Source: Cycas panzhihuaensis
Lineage: Eukaryota; Cycadophyta
Direction of reading: 5' to 3'
DNA: 64,000 nt
Assembly (NCBI GenBank): GCA_023213395.1
Contig: CM041465.1
Coordinates: 6,510,001-6,574,000, forward strand
The notes below the pieces were generated by a model that saw only the letters and a list, made by a program, of their open reading frames with translations, was not told the DNA's origin and did no database searches. Positions 1 through 10,032 of the stretch are shown here, piece after piece. Positions within the stretch are counted from its first letter, which is position 1. Each line of letters starts with the position of its first letter. The translations under genes were made by a program, and so were the position numbers.

Positions 1-258
1 AGACAAAAGTATATATTACGTACCTACAAGCATTCCCACGCCGTAAGCAACAGGAGATCGAGCATAATTCCGTCTGAATTCTCAACAACAAGCAGCCGAG
101 CACAGCCCTTGCAATCCAGGGAGACAGAAGGACGAAATTCGACTCAAATCGGCAAGTATACAATCCGAACAAGTAACCATACCAAAGAAGGCATACGTAG
201 GGTTCATACCCATAATCCAAGATTATTTCAGTTTTCTCTCTAGAATCCCATAGCCAGC
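1..258 (+). other. Untranslated stretch before the extra ORF
   Basis: No coding frame is supported here. It runs straight into the extra ORF at 259 and is presumably the spacer between pol and that ORF in the preceding gypsy copy. The window edge cuts it. Confidence 0.3.
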
Positions 259-1345
259 ATGAAGACAGTAGGTTGTCAAGAGACTTTCATACCCAGATTA
301 AAGAAGAACCTCGAAGCATTACCCTCTCAATTTCAGGCAAAAATTAAGCAAGCCGCTTGGGGAGAGTACATATACTGTAACCCTATGTACTATGACCCAG
401 AAATTATGGAAAATATTTTAGCAGAATTAAAAAAGGACATGAGCAAGATTAAGCTAGATGCAGAAACAATTCATTTCATAACAGGACTTCCCAATGAAGG
501 GGAAGTAGCCGTAGCAACCAAACACTTGGAAGTGGACCGGGAGTTATGGATAAAAGAGTTCTGCCAAGAACACACACAACTAACTTCAGGTGGAATCCGT
601 GTGGTAGATATCAAAGACATCCGATTACAATGGATAGCAAAAGTTATTAATTCTAGGTTTTTGTCAAAAAGAAAATACACATACATTCTAGGGGGAATGA
701 TGCCAATATTATTGAAGATTCGTGATGGAGAGAAGATGGATTGGTCAGAATTCTGGCGAGAAGACATCACGCGGCAAATTCAGGAGATAATGACTCATCC
801 TCTTCGCCACCCTTCACTGTTGCTAGCTATCCTATTCTATTAGTGTCCAAATGTACAACTGGTGAAAACAACCACTTCTCCAAAGGAACCCCTAATTAAA
901 AGGTGGGTGACTGAGCTTCCAGATACAACAACAAATCCAGAAGTTAAAAGGAGAGTACAAAAGCAGATGAGTAAGGTGCTTAAATGGTTGTAGCAAACCC
1001 CTGGGACACCCATTCCCCAATCGGGTTAAGCAAACCATAAGGAAAAATAGTAAAAGAAAGAAGAATGATGAAGAACCAGCAGAGGCAGAAGAAGTAGAAC
1101 CTTTGCTAGAAGAATGGGAAGATTTTCCACCCATAATGGAAACGGGAGAGACATCAGTACCACCCCCGACAGATAATAAATCCAGCCAGATCATACAGCT
1201 AGTTATGGACCTAGAAGAAGGGTATAAGGCAAAAATAGCATCCCTTCAGGAGAAAATTAAAGAAAAAGATGCAATAATTGCCACACTGACCCAAATCAAT
1301 GAAGAATTTTTTGCTACAAGACAGCAGCAGCATGAGCAGCCTTGA
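259..1345 (+). pseudogene. Extra ORF downstream of gypsy pol, unknown function
   Basis: An open stretch of 194 codons starts at ATG 259. It ends at TAG 841-843, and the frame shifts before about 1025 into a second open stretch to 1345. The first part is mixed alpha-like sequence with no signal peptide or membrane segment; it contains HFITGLPNEGEVA. The second part has a basic patch (RKNSKRKK), an acidic run and a probable coiled coil near 1200-1330 (LEEGYKAKIASLQEKIKEKD). It ends about 85 bp before a polypurine tract and LTR, so it occupies the position between pol and the 3' LTR. A distantly similar fragment lies in Gypsy-2 at 13567-13815 on the minus strand (RLTGFPLEGQEV). I do not recognise the family; it does not look like an envelope protein. 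Confidence 0.5.
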
Positions 1346-1420
1346 GATGGGGACGGGGAGGAATACCCCAAATTTTGAAAATTTTGTTGAGCAAGGATGC
1401 TCAAACCCTTCATGTTGACC

Positions 1421-1429
1421 GGGGATAGA
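1421..1429 (+). other. Polypurine tract of Gypsy-1
   Basis: The sequence ggggataga lies directly before TGTTGG, the proposed LTR start. This is the position expected for the plus-strand primer. Confidence 0.45.
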
Positions 1430-2643
1430 TGTTGGAACATAATGTGACACACTGGGCTATGGGCAGACCAGAGAGGAGTTGAATATCCTTGGACTGTGCA
1501 GGTACGGATCGTACGGAGGTACGTATGCAGCAAAAAGTGAAGAATCCAGCATTTTGGGTACGTATGATAGGTGCGTACCTGGTAAAGGTACACAACACAA
1601 ATACGTACCTGGTAAAGGTACGCAACACAGATATGTACCTTCTAGCAGAACGCAAGCAAATAGGATCGGTACGCATGAGAAGACTGGACAGAAGGGAGCT
1701 TGGGGTGACGTCAGACGTATATACGGATGTACGGATGAGTTAAGACAAACAATTAAGGAATCTAACCAATGGTTAGGAAGAGGTACGCTTGATGGAAAAG
1801 GTACGGTTATGACTGTTGGAGTCAAAAGTGATCCAATGGCTGTGTGAGGACCAGAGGTAGGTCAGATAACCCGAGTTGTGCAGGTACGGACCGTACGGAG
1901 GTACGCACGAGGCAAAATGGCAGAAAAACTAGCATTCTGGGTACATATGACATGTGCGTGCACAGGCAGTGCGTATGATGACACGTACCAGCGGCGGAAC
2001 GGAACCAAGCAGAAGCAGTACGCACGACTCCAGGGGACCAGTGAAGACCTGTCGAGGTGCCAGACGTACGTACGGACGTACGGACTCAAAGGACGGATTA
2101 ATTAAGGTTAAACAAGTGATTAAGTGAAAGGGTACGCATGACTGAAGAATGCAGTTATGACGATCATAACCCTTGATAAAAGGTACCGGCATGAGTACTT
2201 AAGGAGGTACGCATGATTCACCCGGTTAGGGTGAGCCAGGATATCGTGGGTACACAAAGGTGCGAGGACAAGACGCATGACGGACCATTTGGAGCATCAT
2301 CGTATGATAAGTACCTTCAGGTGCGCATTGTATGAGAAAGGCGTATCTTCTTTGGAATGCTCAGAATGCATTCCACCTCTGTGTAAATGAACTGCTGACT
2401 TAATAAAAGGAAGAGTTACGTGGAAATTGGTGTATTCTTGGTGTTGTGATGATGATTTCTTTGAGTATGTATTGATTTCTATCTTGCATGTACCATTCGT
2501 GAATTATATATGGAATGTATGTGGAATGTATGCGAATGACCATGTTGATGATCCACGAAACTAGACTATAGCGCTGTGTAACCTTGACAAGTGCAACAAG
2601 GGTAATCTCGTAAGTGTAGCAAGGCACCCCAAATAAGTCGACA
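1430..2643 (+). repeat. Gypsy-1 LTR, GTACG-rich
   Basis: It begins TGTTGGAACA just after a polypurine tract and ends GTCGACA one base before a tRNA-Asp-like primer site, giving about 1.21 kb. A TATA-like ttaataaaagg lies at 2399-2409. The 5' half is packed with GTAC/TACG words and carries a tandem duplication of about 382 bp. No second copy is in the window, so the ends rest on PPT, PBS and TG...CA only. Confidence 0.5.
1445..2210 (+). repeat. Tandem ~382-bp duplication, GTACG-rich, inside the LTR
   Basis: The block caggtacgga + cgtacggaggtacg recurs at 1499 and 1881, each followed by a similar stretch with gtacgtatga/gtacatatga. Shorter direct repeats are nested inside, for example two units of about 33 bp with cctggtaaaggtac at 1578-1640. 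The copies are clearly diverged, so the duplication is old. Confidence 0.7.
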
Positions 2644-2644
2644 T

Positions 2645-2657
2645 TGGTTCCGTTGCC
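2645..2657 (+). other. Primer-binding site, tRNA-Asp-like
   Basis: tggttccgttgcc matches 11 of 13 bases of the Asp-tRNA-type PBS used by many plant gypsy elements (TGGCGCCGTTGCC). It starts one base after the LTR end. Confidence 0.45.
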
Positions 2658-3209
2658 TACGTCCGCTGAGGAGGAGGGACAGGCCTAGGGGTTTCAAGGA
2701 AAAGAATGTGTAAAGGGTAGAGGACCACGGGCTCATCGTGATGGCGGTGTAACTAAGCCACCGGCAGCCTGGGACCTTCCAATGCCACCTAAGAGGCCTT
2801 CAAGGTCGGAAGAGCCCCGAAGGATACTTCACCCAAGGAAAAGGAAACCCGGCAGACAAAGGGCACTAAGATGGTCAAAAGAAGCAAAACTCGGAAGGGC
2901 GAGGAGATTAAGTTCGCAAAACAACGAGACTAAGGGACGGTCCGTTGAAGGATCTGAGGCAAGTGGAGCCCAGACACCTCAGGAAGAGGAAACCCATGAC
3001 GAACACATGGTATTGACACCAATTTCAATCGAGATGATTTGTTTAGCCCGAGATTGAAGGGAAGCCAAAAGTGGATGAAAACAAAAGAGATCCTAACGGA
3101 GGGAAGTATACGGTGGAGGACAAACGAAGGACCTAGGTGATGATGATAAGAAGGCGGAGGAAGGTCCCTCAAGATATTGGGAAAACAAGCTAACGAGATG
3201 ACTTTTTGA
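2658..3209 (+). other. 5' leader of Gypsy-1
   Basis: This lies between the PBS and the gag frame. A 91-codon open stretch at 2782-3057 is very basic (PPKRPSRSEEPRR, RKRKPGRQR) and could be a decayed gag N-terminus or chance. It is not in frame with gag and has no other support. Nothing else is seen. Confidence 0.4.
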
Positions 3210-4460
3210 AGATTCGGCGGAAAGGGATCTGATCAATCTTACATTACGGTAACACCATTGACTATACAAGTTCCAGGTGTAGTGGAACCTATACACATAA
3301 AAACTCCATTTAAAAATCCGCTCTTTGGGAAAGAGAGTACAGCAGTAGTTACTCCCAGTGCATCCCCAAAGGAGGGAGGAAGGGAAAGATCACCATCAGG
3401 TGGGAGACAGTTGCAATCTCCCAAAATGGACGACTATAGAGACTTTGGGAAACTAATCTTTAATGATACTTCAGACGCAGCAGAGCATGTATATCTATTT
3501 CAGAGCCTCATTGATGTCAAAAAGATTACAGACAAAGATGAAATCAAACCACGCTTCGCCTGTACATTGAGAGGAGTACCCTTGGCATGGGATAAGGAAA
3601 CAAACAAGAATGAGCCATGGGTGAAACTTAAGAAAACACTCGAAGAGAGATTTCAAAAGTTTCGTAGCAATGAAGCCGTCGAAATCGCACTACGAGAGAT
3701 CGATGAGGCAGGCCGAGAATCTGTCCTAACTTACATTAGCCGAATGAAAATTATTGCGGCAAGCATGATCAATGAGACGATAACTGACCATAATATGAAG
3801 AATTACTTCGTAAGAGGGCTGAATGAGAAGTTGCGAGCCATGTTGCATGCTCATCCACTGAAATCATTTAAGAATGCTCAAGATCTGGCATTAGATTTTG
3901 AAATGGAAATGGACGCCCAAGCGGGAGGACAAGACTCCTTGCTGCTGAGGTTACAAGACGAGATTAGAGAGCTGAAGCAAAACCAGTACAACCGACCGCT
4001 CGGTGTAGGGGTAGCAGAGGAGCAATCGGAATTGGAGGCACTAAGAAAAGAGGTAGCAAGATTGAAAATCAGAAATAACCGTGAAGAAGAAGAGACACCC
4101 AAGAAGAAAGAGCACACTGGAAGAGTAACCAAGTGGTGCCACATTTGTGAAGAAAACTCACATACCACCAGGGAATGTGATTTAAATTTAAAAAACAGTG
4201 CAATGCACCAACAAGAGAAGTGGTGCCATATATGTGAAGTTGACACACATACAACTAGGGATTGTTTTTACAATCCCAGGGGAAAGGCATTCAGAGGAGG
4301 GCGAGGTCGGGGAAGGGGAGGCAACCCACCTCGGAATGTGTATACAACGAGGGGCACACAAGAACCCTCGAGGAAGAAAGCAATGATGGGGAGATGCCTC
4401 ATCATCTCTGATTCGAGTAATCGGAAGTCGAAATGCCCAATGAAGCAGGAATACGAATAG
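3210..4460 (+). pseudogene. gag: Gypsy-1 gag: capsid-type domain and two zinc knuckles
   Basis: Structural protein of a Ty3/gypsy element, forming the particle that packages element RNA. The frame is open from 3210; the first in-frame ATG is 3426 (MDDYRDFGK), so the true start is uncertain. The region around 3426-3910 fits the retrotransposon gag family (FACTLRGVPLAWDKE, a long helical stretch, YFVRGLNEKLR). A glutamate/lysine-rich helix follows at 3940-4110. Two CX2CX4HX4C knuckles lie at 4137-4178 (CHICEENSHTTREC) and 4224-4265 (CHICEVDTHTTRDC), then an Arg/Gly-rich tail. A TAG ends it at 4458-4460, but the same frame continues to 6062 with few stops, so gag and protease were probably one polyprotein. 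Confidence 0.85.
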
Positions 4461-5027
4461 AAGTCGTTCAGTGTACGAATCGGGCCCAAGTGACCACAAA
4501 GCAGTAGGATTGCAAAGCCAAAGCCAAAGCGACTAACCCGATGACAATCGTGCGAAGCCAAGAATGTGAAATTACAAAACAAACAGAAAGAGAAATTGGA
4601 TGAAGGATATCCAAATCCACCAACAGAAATGGATCGGTATAGAAAAGCAAAACAAGTGTTAGATGGCCTAGTCCAGGAGGAGAATACACTACCAATGGGT
4701 AAACCGGAAACGAAATACGTCTATGTTCGGAAAAATAAACAAAAAGAGCAAGAAAAACTACCGAAAGAACTTACGACAAAACCCCAAATGGTGTAGATGG
4801 AAGAACTTTTCAAAGATTTGCTAGCTGAGGATATCCCCAGAATGTTGCTATTAATGGAGAATTTGGTGAAACAGTTACAATTGACTATCCCCCTGTCCCA
4901 AGTTATTGATTGGATTAAAGGAGGAGCGTTACAGAAAGGAATTACCAAGAATTTGAAACAAATTATACCATCATTCGACATGGATCCAATGGTAATCATG
5001 TCAGTCTTGGGAAAAACATTCCCATGA
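4461..5027 (+). pseudogene. Gypsy-1 gag-to-protease linker region
   Basis: Same reading frame as gag. After several stops before 4566 the frame is open to TAG 4794-4796 and again to TGA 5025-5027. The first piece is Lys/Glu-rich; the second (4797-5024) has ELFKDLLAEDIP and a hydrophobic helix. This resembles the spacer before the protease in plant gypsy elements. The TGA sits directly before the protease active site and may derive from CGA by C-to-T change. Confidence 0.55.
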
Positions 5028-6062
5028 GTAATTGTGGATGGAGGCGCAGCAGTAAATGTGTTACCAGCTGCAACATGGCGTAAATTAGGAAGCCCGAAGT
5101 TGGAAGCAGCAACCTATTCGCTGAAATTGGATAATGAACTACTGGTACGACCCATGGGAAAACTGGCCAACACCAAGGTGGATGTGGCAGGAATTGTCGT
5201 AAAGATCGATTTTACGATTGTGGAAACGGAGAAAGGTGCAACTCCCTATCCGGCTTTATTGGGGAGACCATGGCTATACAAAACCCAATGTCTCCAAAGT
5301 TGGAAAGACGTAACCTTCACCTTGTCAGATGAAGGGAATAAAGTGGTATTACCGATGTTGGGGACGAATTCCATTGAAGTGATACCTGACAATGGTTCAA
5401 GTACAACCATTGCGAGTGAAGCAACAGCTTCTTCGTTCGACGAAGAAAATCTCTACCATATGGCAAAAGAGCCCACCACGTCAACTAACCACCAGCGAGA
5501 AGAACCGACATACTTTGGAGAAATTTACAACTCTGTAGACGATGGAAACAGGATGAGATTTGTGGATTATTGGCTACGGGACGCATATGAAGTCAACCCC
5601 TCATCCTATAGATGTAACCTACTTTCTCGGAATGTGACCGAAATAGTTGCCACTCCAGAAGATAGAAATCATGGAGAATATGTTGGAGATTATGTGAAGC
5701 CCTTTTATGGAGAACCACTATGTGGAATTTCCCATTCGAGACATTGTAGAGAACATTGGTTAGGAGAAGACCAATTAAGGGATCATAAGAAGAAATCGAC
5801 AAAGCATACTACACCAAGGAAAAGGCGGAAAAGGACAAGGCACGACCGCCACGATAAGACATCGTATTTCAAGAAGGGTGATCGAGTATGGCGATTCGAC
5901 AACAAATCCCAAACAACCCAAGGAGAATTGAAGATGCATTGGAAAGGCCCATATATGATTGAGAAAGTGTACCAAAATGGCACTATCGAGTTGAAAAAAC
6001 TATCAGGCCAGCTATTACCTGAAATGGTCAAAGGTAGTAAACTGAAACCCTATATCAACTAG
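5028..6062 (+). pseudogene. pol: Gypsy-1 protease fused to integrase C-terminus, RT absent
   Basis: An uninterrupted stretch of about 344 codons. It opens with a retropepsin-like segment: VDGGAAVNVLP holds the catalytic Asp (plant gypsy proteases often have DGG/DGS rather than DSG), and ALLGRPWLY marks the end of that fold near 5275. A linker of about 170 residues with no recognisable domain follows. The final ~70 residues (FKKGDRVW, HWKGPYMIEKVY, GSKLKPYIN) match the C-terminal domain of gypsy integrase. Reverse transcriptase, RNase H and the integrase HHCC and DDE core are missing, yet the frame is open across the join. That is compatible with a non-autonomous gag-plus-protease element or with one lucky in-frame deletion. 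Confidence 0.75.
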
Positions 6063-6212
6063 GGTGGAGCAACTTACTAGTAGGATCAGCTAGTTGTACC
6101 ATATCGTATTGCATGATGTTGAGGCAACCAACTGCCTTGATACCGAGCCATGATCCAGTTCGGTATGGATACAAAAATAGAAAAAAAAAATTGAAAAAAA
6201 TAAAAAATAACC
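6063..6212 (+). other. Sequence after Gypsy-1 integrase tail
   Basis: No coding frame. It ends in an A-rich run (6170-6212) where Gypsy-1 meets the broken LTR end of Copia-1. The exact border is unresolved (between about 6193 and 6250). Confidence 0.35.
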
Positions 6213-6376
6213 GTAACTCATTACTGATATAAGTAACAGCAGCATAATCTGAGAAAAATTAGAGGAAGATGAGAAAAATTAGCAAACTGACAGAATAACA
6301 ATGAGCTCCTCCTCTTAAGATTAGCAACAATGAAGAGAGGCCTCTTTAAATAGAAGAAGATGAGAGGCCAAAGGCT

Positions 6377-6408
6377 ATTGCATGATTGACAAGTGTCAAT
6401 CATGCAAT
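6377..6408. repeat. Near-perfect palindrome in Copia-1 LTR
   Basis: Two 15-bp arms, attgcatgattgaca and its complement, flank a 2-bp centre. The same position in Copia-7 has a different but equally perfect palindrome. Confidence 0.9.
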
Positions 6409-6522
6409 GCATGCTTGCATGTAGGACAAGTGTCCATTGGGAGCTCATGTGAGCAAAAGTGCAAGGGGGTCATTTGACCCTTAAGTGACAACGTTATGTC
6501 ACTAGACATAAAGTGGGTGTGT

Positions 6523-6546
6523 ACTTTATCACTTAAGTGATAAAGT
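6523..6546. repeat. 24-bp perfect palindrome in Copia-1 LTR
   Basis: Centred on cttaag, with half-site actttatcactt and its exact complement. The core CACTTAAGTG recurs in the LTRs of Copia-7, Copia-3 and Copia-8. Confidence 0.9.
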
Positions 6547-6647
6547 CACACCTAAAGTACAAAAGTGCAAAAGTGCACACATAATACAAGAATAGAAAGT
6601 ACATTAGCTTAACATTATAAACATAAGGTAAACCATGAGGTTTAACA

Positions 6648-6660
6648 CCCCCCCTTATTG
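6648..6660 (-). other. Copia-1 polypurine tract
   Basis: Minus-strand CAATAAGGGGGGG directly precedes the LTR start, as expected for plus-strand priming. Confidence 0.8.
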
Positions 6661-8568
6661 TTTATAATGTTGAGTCTGACTCTAGACCATCTCTAAATTT
6701 TACAAATTTGTCTCTACCAAGTGGCTTGGTAAAGATATATGTCGCCCTGTTGCTGGTCGATATTGAAGAGTGATTTCACCACTTGTGTACATGCTCCACG
6801 ATGAAATCTTTGGTGAACTTCAATATGTTTGGTCTATGCGGAAGACTGGATTCTTAGTTAGCTTGAGGACACTCGATTATCACAATGAATCTTTGGTGGT
6901 GCTTGCTGAAATCCAAGCTCACCAAGAATCTGTCGAAGCTAGATAGCCTCACAAGCTACGACCGCAATTTTGTACCGCTCAGTGGAGGACAAGGTAACAT
7001 TTGGTTGCTTCTTGCAACTCCATGAAACAGCTGCTGAACCAAGGGTGAAATAGTAACCCGAGTTTGATTTCCTGCTATCCTGGCATCCTGCCCAATCAGA
7101 ATCAGAGAACCCCTCCAAAGTGAAGCTCTCCTTATGTACATACTCAAGTCCAAGCTGCAATGTTCCTTTGATATACTTGAGTATGCATTTTGCGGCTTGC
7201 CAATGCTTCTGATTGGGTTGAGACATGAAGCGAGAGCAAATCCCAACTGCAAATGAGATGTCCGGGCAGTGTTGGTGAGATATATCAAGCTACCAATCAA
7301 CTGTCGATAAAGAGTGGAATCTGCTGGTTCAGCTTCCTCATTAAGAGAAAGCTTGGTGCCGTTCTCCATGGGTGTAGGTGTCGTCTTGCAGTCGTGCATC
7401 CCGAATCTCTGCAAGATGTCCCAAGAATATTTTGCTTGGGAAATGAAGATATAGCCCTGGCACGCCATACCTCAAGGCCTAGAAAATAATGGAGAAGTCC
7501 AAGATCAGTCATCTCAAAACTTCTCTTCAAATCATCCTGGAGAACATTGATGAGCTTAGTGTCATCACCCGTGATCACTAAGTCATCTACATACAAGGCA
7601 ATATAAATGACATGGTGATATTCATGTTTGATATACAAGTTTGGATCAGATGTGGATCGATGAAACCCATGTCTCAAAACGTATTCATCGATTTTTGTGT
7701 ACCATGCCCTAGGAGCTTGCTTCAAGCCATACAAAGCCTTCTTGAGGCGACATACCAAATGCTCCTTGCCTTGTTCCTTGTAACCAGGAGGTTGCTCCAA
7801 GTATACCTCCTCTTGAAGATCGTCATTGAGGAAGGCGCTCTTCACGTCCATCGATATCTGGCCATTTGCATTGTGCGCCTAAGGCCAAGAGAAGTCGATG
7901 GTGTTCATGTTTGCTACAGTGCAAAGGTCTCCTCGTAATCAATTCCTTCCTTTGCTTGAACCCCTTTGCTACAAGTCTTGCTTTACGTCGCTTGAGTGTC
8001 CCATCAAGATGGAATTTGGTCTTGTAGACCCATTTACAATGATTACTGTTTGTGTGGAGGCAATTCGACCAAGTCCCAAGTACCATTCTTGTGAATGGAT
8101 TGAATCTCCTCATCCATGGCGACTTTCCAACTATCACTTTGTGAAGCCTCTGCAAAGGTAGTAGGCTCATCAATAGAAAGCACTTGACCATAAGTGCAAA
8201 GTTTGTTTCTTGCCTATACTTTGATGGACGTTTCCTTCAATGATATGACCATCCTGCAGTTTGAGTGTACCACTTAGGTAACCACGAAATGATGTGGCAT
8301 GAACCTCAATATCTTCTGGTCTAAGTGTATGATCAGCAGAAGATGAAGTGGAAGGTTCAAGTGGAGCAAAAGAAGATGAAGTAGATGGTACAGGAGGTGC
8401 AGATGAAGAACACGGTGTATAAGATTGAGAGGAAGGAAAATCCTCAACAATCTTTTTCCCTTTGTCAATGGGGGGTTGGATTGATGCCATATCCAACTCT
8501 TTTTGATCATCCTCAACAAAGATTACATCTCTTGAGAGATGCATTTTTCTCCCAACTGGATCATACAA
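6661..8568 (-). pseudogene. pol: Copia-1 reverse transcriptase and RNase H
   Basis: Copies element RNA into DNA and removes the RNA strand. Pieces in several frames, in protein order: a Ser/Pro-rich linker after integrase (8170-8568); the copia RT start with KWVYKTKFHLDGT (near 8030); [24 protein letters not shown] and the active-site YVDD in IALYVDDLVITGDD (7297-7851); KTTPTPMENGTKLSLNEEAEPADSTLYRQL in pieces near 7297-7440; RNase H with GFSDSDWAGCQDSRKS (6939-7226) and a tail FTKPLGRDKFV near 6720. At least four frameshifts break it. The active-site Asp pair survives, but the gene cannot make a protein. Confidence 0.85.
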
Positions 8569-8595
8569 TTTGTAGGCTTTGCTATGGATTGCATA

Positions 8596-10032
8596 TCATA
8601 CAAAAATGCATTTGAGGCTATGTTTGTCCAACTTTGTTCTTTGTTGATCTGGTATGTGCATATACGCAGTACACCCGAATGTCCTCAAATGGCTGATAGT
8701 TGGCTTCTTTCCAGACCATGCCTCCTCAGGTGTGATATCGGTGACTGCTGTTGTAGGACTTCGATTGGCCACATAGGCTGCTGTATGAAATGCTTCGGCC
8801 CAGTAAGCTCTTGGAAGCCCTTTTGCATGCATCATTGTTCTGGCTTTATTAGCCAAAGTTCTATTCATCCTCGGAGACTCCATTTCTTTGAGGAGTATGA
8901 GGAGTTGTGAGTTGTCTCTGAATTCCATTATCCTTGCAAAATTGGTTGAATTCATTTGAAGTGAATTCACCTCCATTATCGACCTTAATGTGCCAATTGA
9001 GTAGCCAGATTCATTTTCTACTTCCGCCTTGAACTCTTTGAACTTGGAGAAGGCTTCTGATTTTTGCTTTAGGAAGTAGACCCAGACTTTGTGAGAGAAG
9101 TCATCAATGAAAGATATGTAGTACAATGCTCCTCCAAAGGATTGGGTGGACATGGGTCCACACAAGTCTGAGTGAACTAACTGCAAAGGATGAGATGCAC
9201 ACCATGCTTTGCCTTTAGGAAAAGGCAGCCGATGTTGTGCCCCCATTATGCAAGCTTCGCAAAGACATTTTGAACCATACATCTTTGGAAGCCCATACAC
9301 CATGCTTTTGTTTATCATCTGCTTCAGATTGTCTAGGCTTAAATGTCCTAGACGTTGATGCCATAACTGAATTTTTGACAAAGATGTGGAACCAGAGTAA
9401 GAAAAATCAAGAGTAATGTTATTGGCATCTAACTTATAAAGACCTTGATCCTCATACGCTACAGCTACGATCTGGTCATCTTTGTCACGAATGATACATT
9501 TCCCATTTTTAAATAGTACGCTCATTTGTTGCTTGTTCAACTGGCTAACAAATAGCAGATTCTTCTCCATAGAAGGAATGAAGTAGGCATCACTGTTGGG
9601 AAATGATGAGGAAGGATTTTGAGGAGAATGAAAATGAGCTATAGTGCCTATTCCTGAAATCTCAACTGATTCATTGTTTCCAAAGGTCACTGATTGACCT
9701 TTACCTTCCTTGATGTTGCATAGGAGTTCTTCACTCCCTGTCATATGTTGAGAAGCTCCTGAATCGACGATCCAAGTGTTGTCAATGTTGCATGATTGAT
9801 ATGCACAAAGTAGTTTGTCTTCATTGGCAAACTGATTAAAATGGCGTTGGTAGCCACCTCTTTGACCCCCCCCGCCTCTTGGACCTCCTCGATAGGCACC
9901 TCGATTTGGTCGAGGGGATTCTGATGATCCGCCGTTGGAACCTTTGTTGAAAGCATTGTCGTGGTTGTTGTCTTTGACCACACGCCGCTTCTTCTTTGTT
10001 GTCTTCAAGATCCGCTTGCTTCTTTCTCGCAA
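8596..10032 (-). pseudogene. pol: Copia-1 protease and integrase
   Basis: A long open frame carrying an Arg/Gly-rich linker (RGGPRGGGGQRGGYQRHF), the aspartic protease with intact WIVDSGASQHMTG, the gag-pre-integrase zinc region (RLGHLSLDN ... CEACIMGAQHR) and the integrase core beginning [10 protein letters not shown]. Around 8930-8990 the frame slips, so the expected DNGGEF motif is garbled (TLRSIMEVNSLQM). The later part (AYWAEAFHTAAYVANRSP, EEAWSGKKPTISHLR) is back in frame. It follows gag in the same frame, separated by a stop at 10033-10035. Confidence 0.88.

Larger units (their letters stand above)
1..6212 (+). mobile_element. Gypsy-1, Ty3/gypsy-type element(s), RT-less
   Basis: The plus-strand block reads: extra ORF, polypurine tract, long LTR, tRNA-like primer site, gag, protease, integrase C-terminus. 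The order extra ORF then LTR then gag suggests two copies sharing one LTR: the 3' end of one (1-1429) and the 5' part of the next (2644-6062). The second copy has no reverse transcriptase, RNase H or integrase core. The gypsy assignment rests on the gag type, the protease with its LLGRPWL-like end, and the integrase tail. The right end meets the truncated LTR of Copia-1 near an A-rich tract at 6170-6212. The join could also be a rearrangement rather than a tandem. Confidence 0.6.
6213..6647 (-). repeat. Copia-1 3' LTR (incomplete)
   Basis: On the minus strand it starts TGTTAAACC at 6647, as in Copia-7. It shares with that LTR the palindromes at 6523-6546 and 6377-6408 and the segment agcaaactgacag near 6280. 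Beyond about 6275 to the left it no longer matches the Copia-7 LTR end, so the last ~200 bp are lost or replaced. A TATA-like tatttaaa (minus) lies near 6340. Confidence 0.75.

Noticed and set aside
259-843. Envelope-like protein for the gypsy extra ORF
   Set aside because: No signal peptide, membrane segment or cysteine-rich ectodomain is visible.
1445-2210. Possible CRISPR-like array of GTACG repeats
   Set aside because: Repeat units and spacers are irregular and diverged, there are no cas genes, and the context is a plant LTR.
2782-3057. Basic 91-codon ORF in the Gypsy-1 leader as a gene
   Set aside because: It is out of frame with gag, has no recognised domain, and lies in a leader. Listed only as part of the leader.
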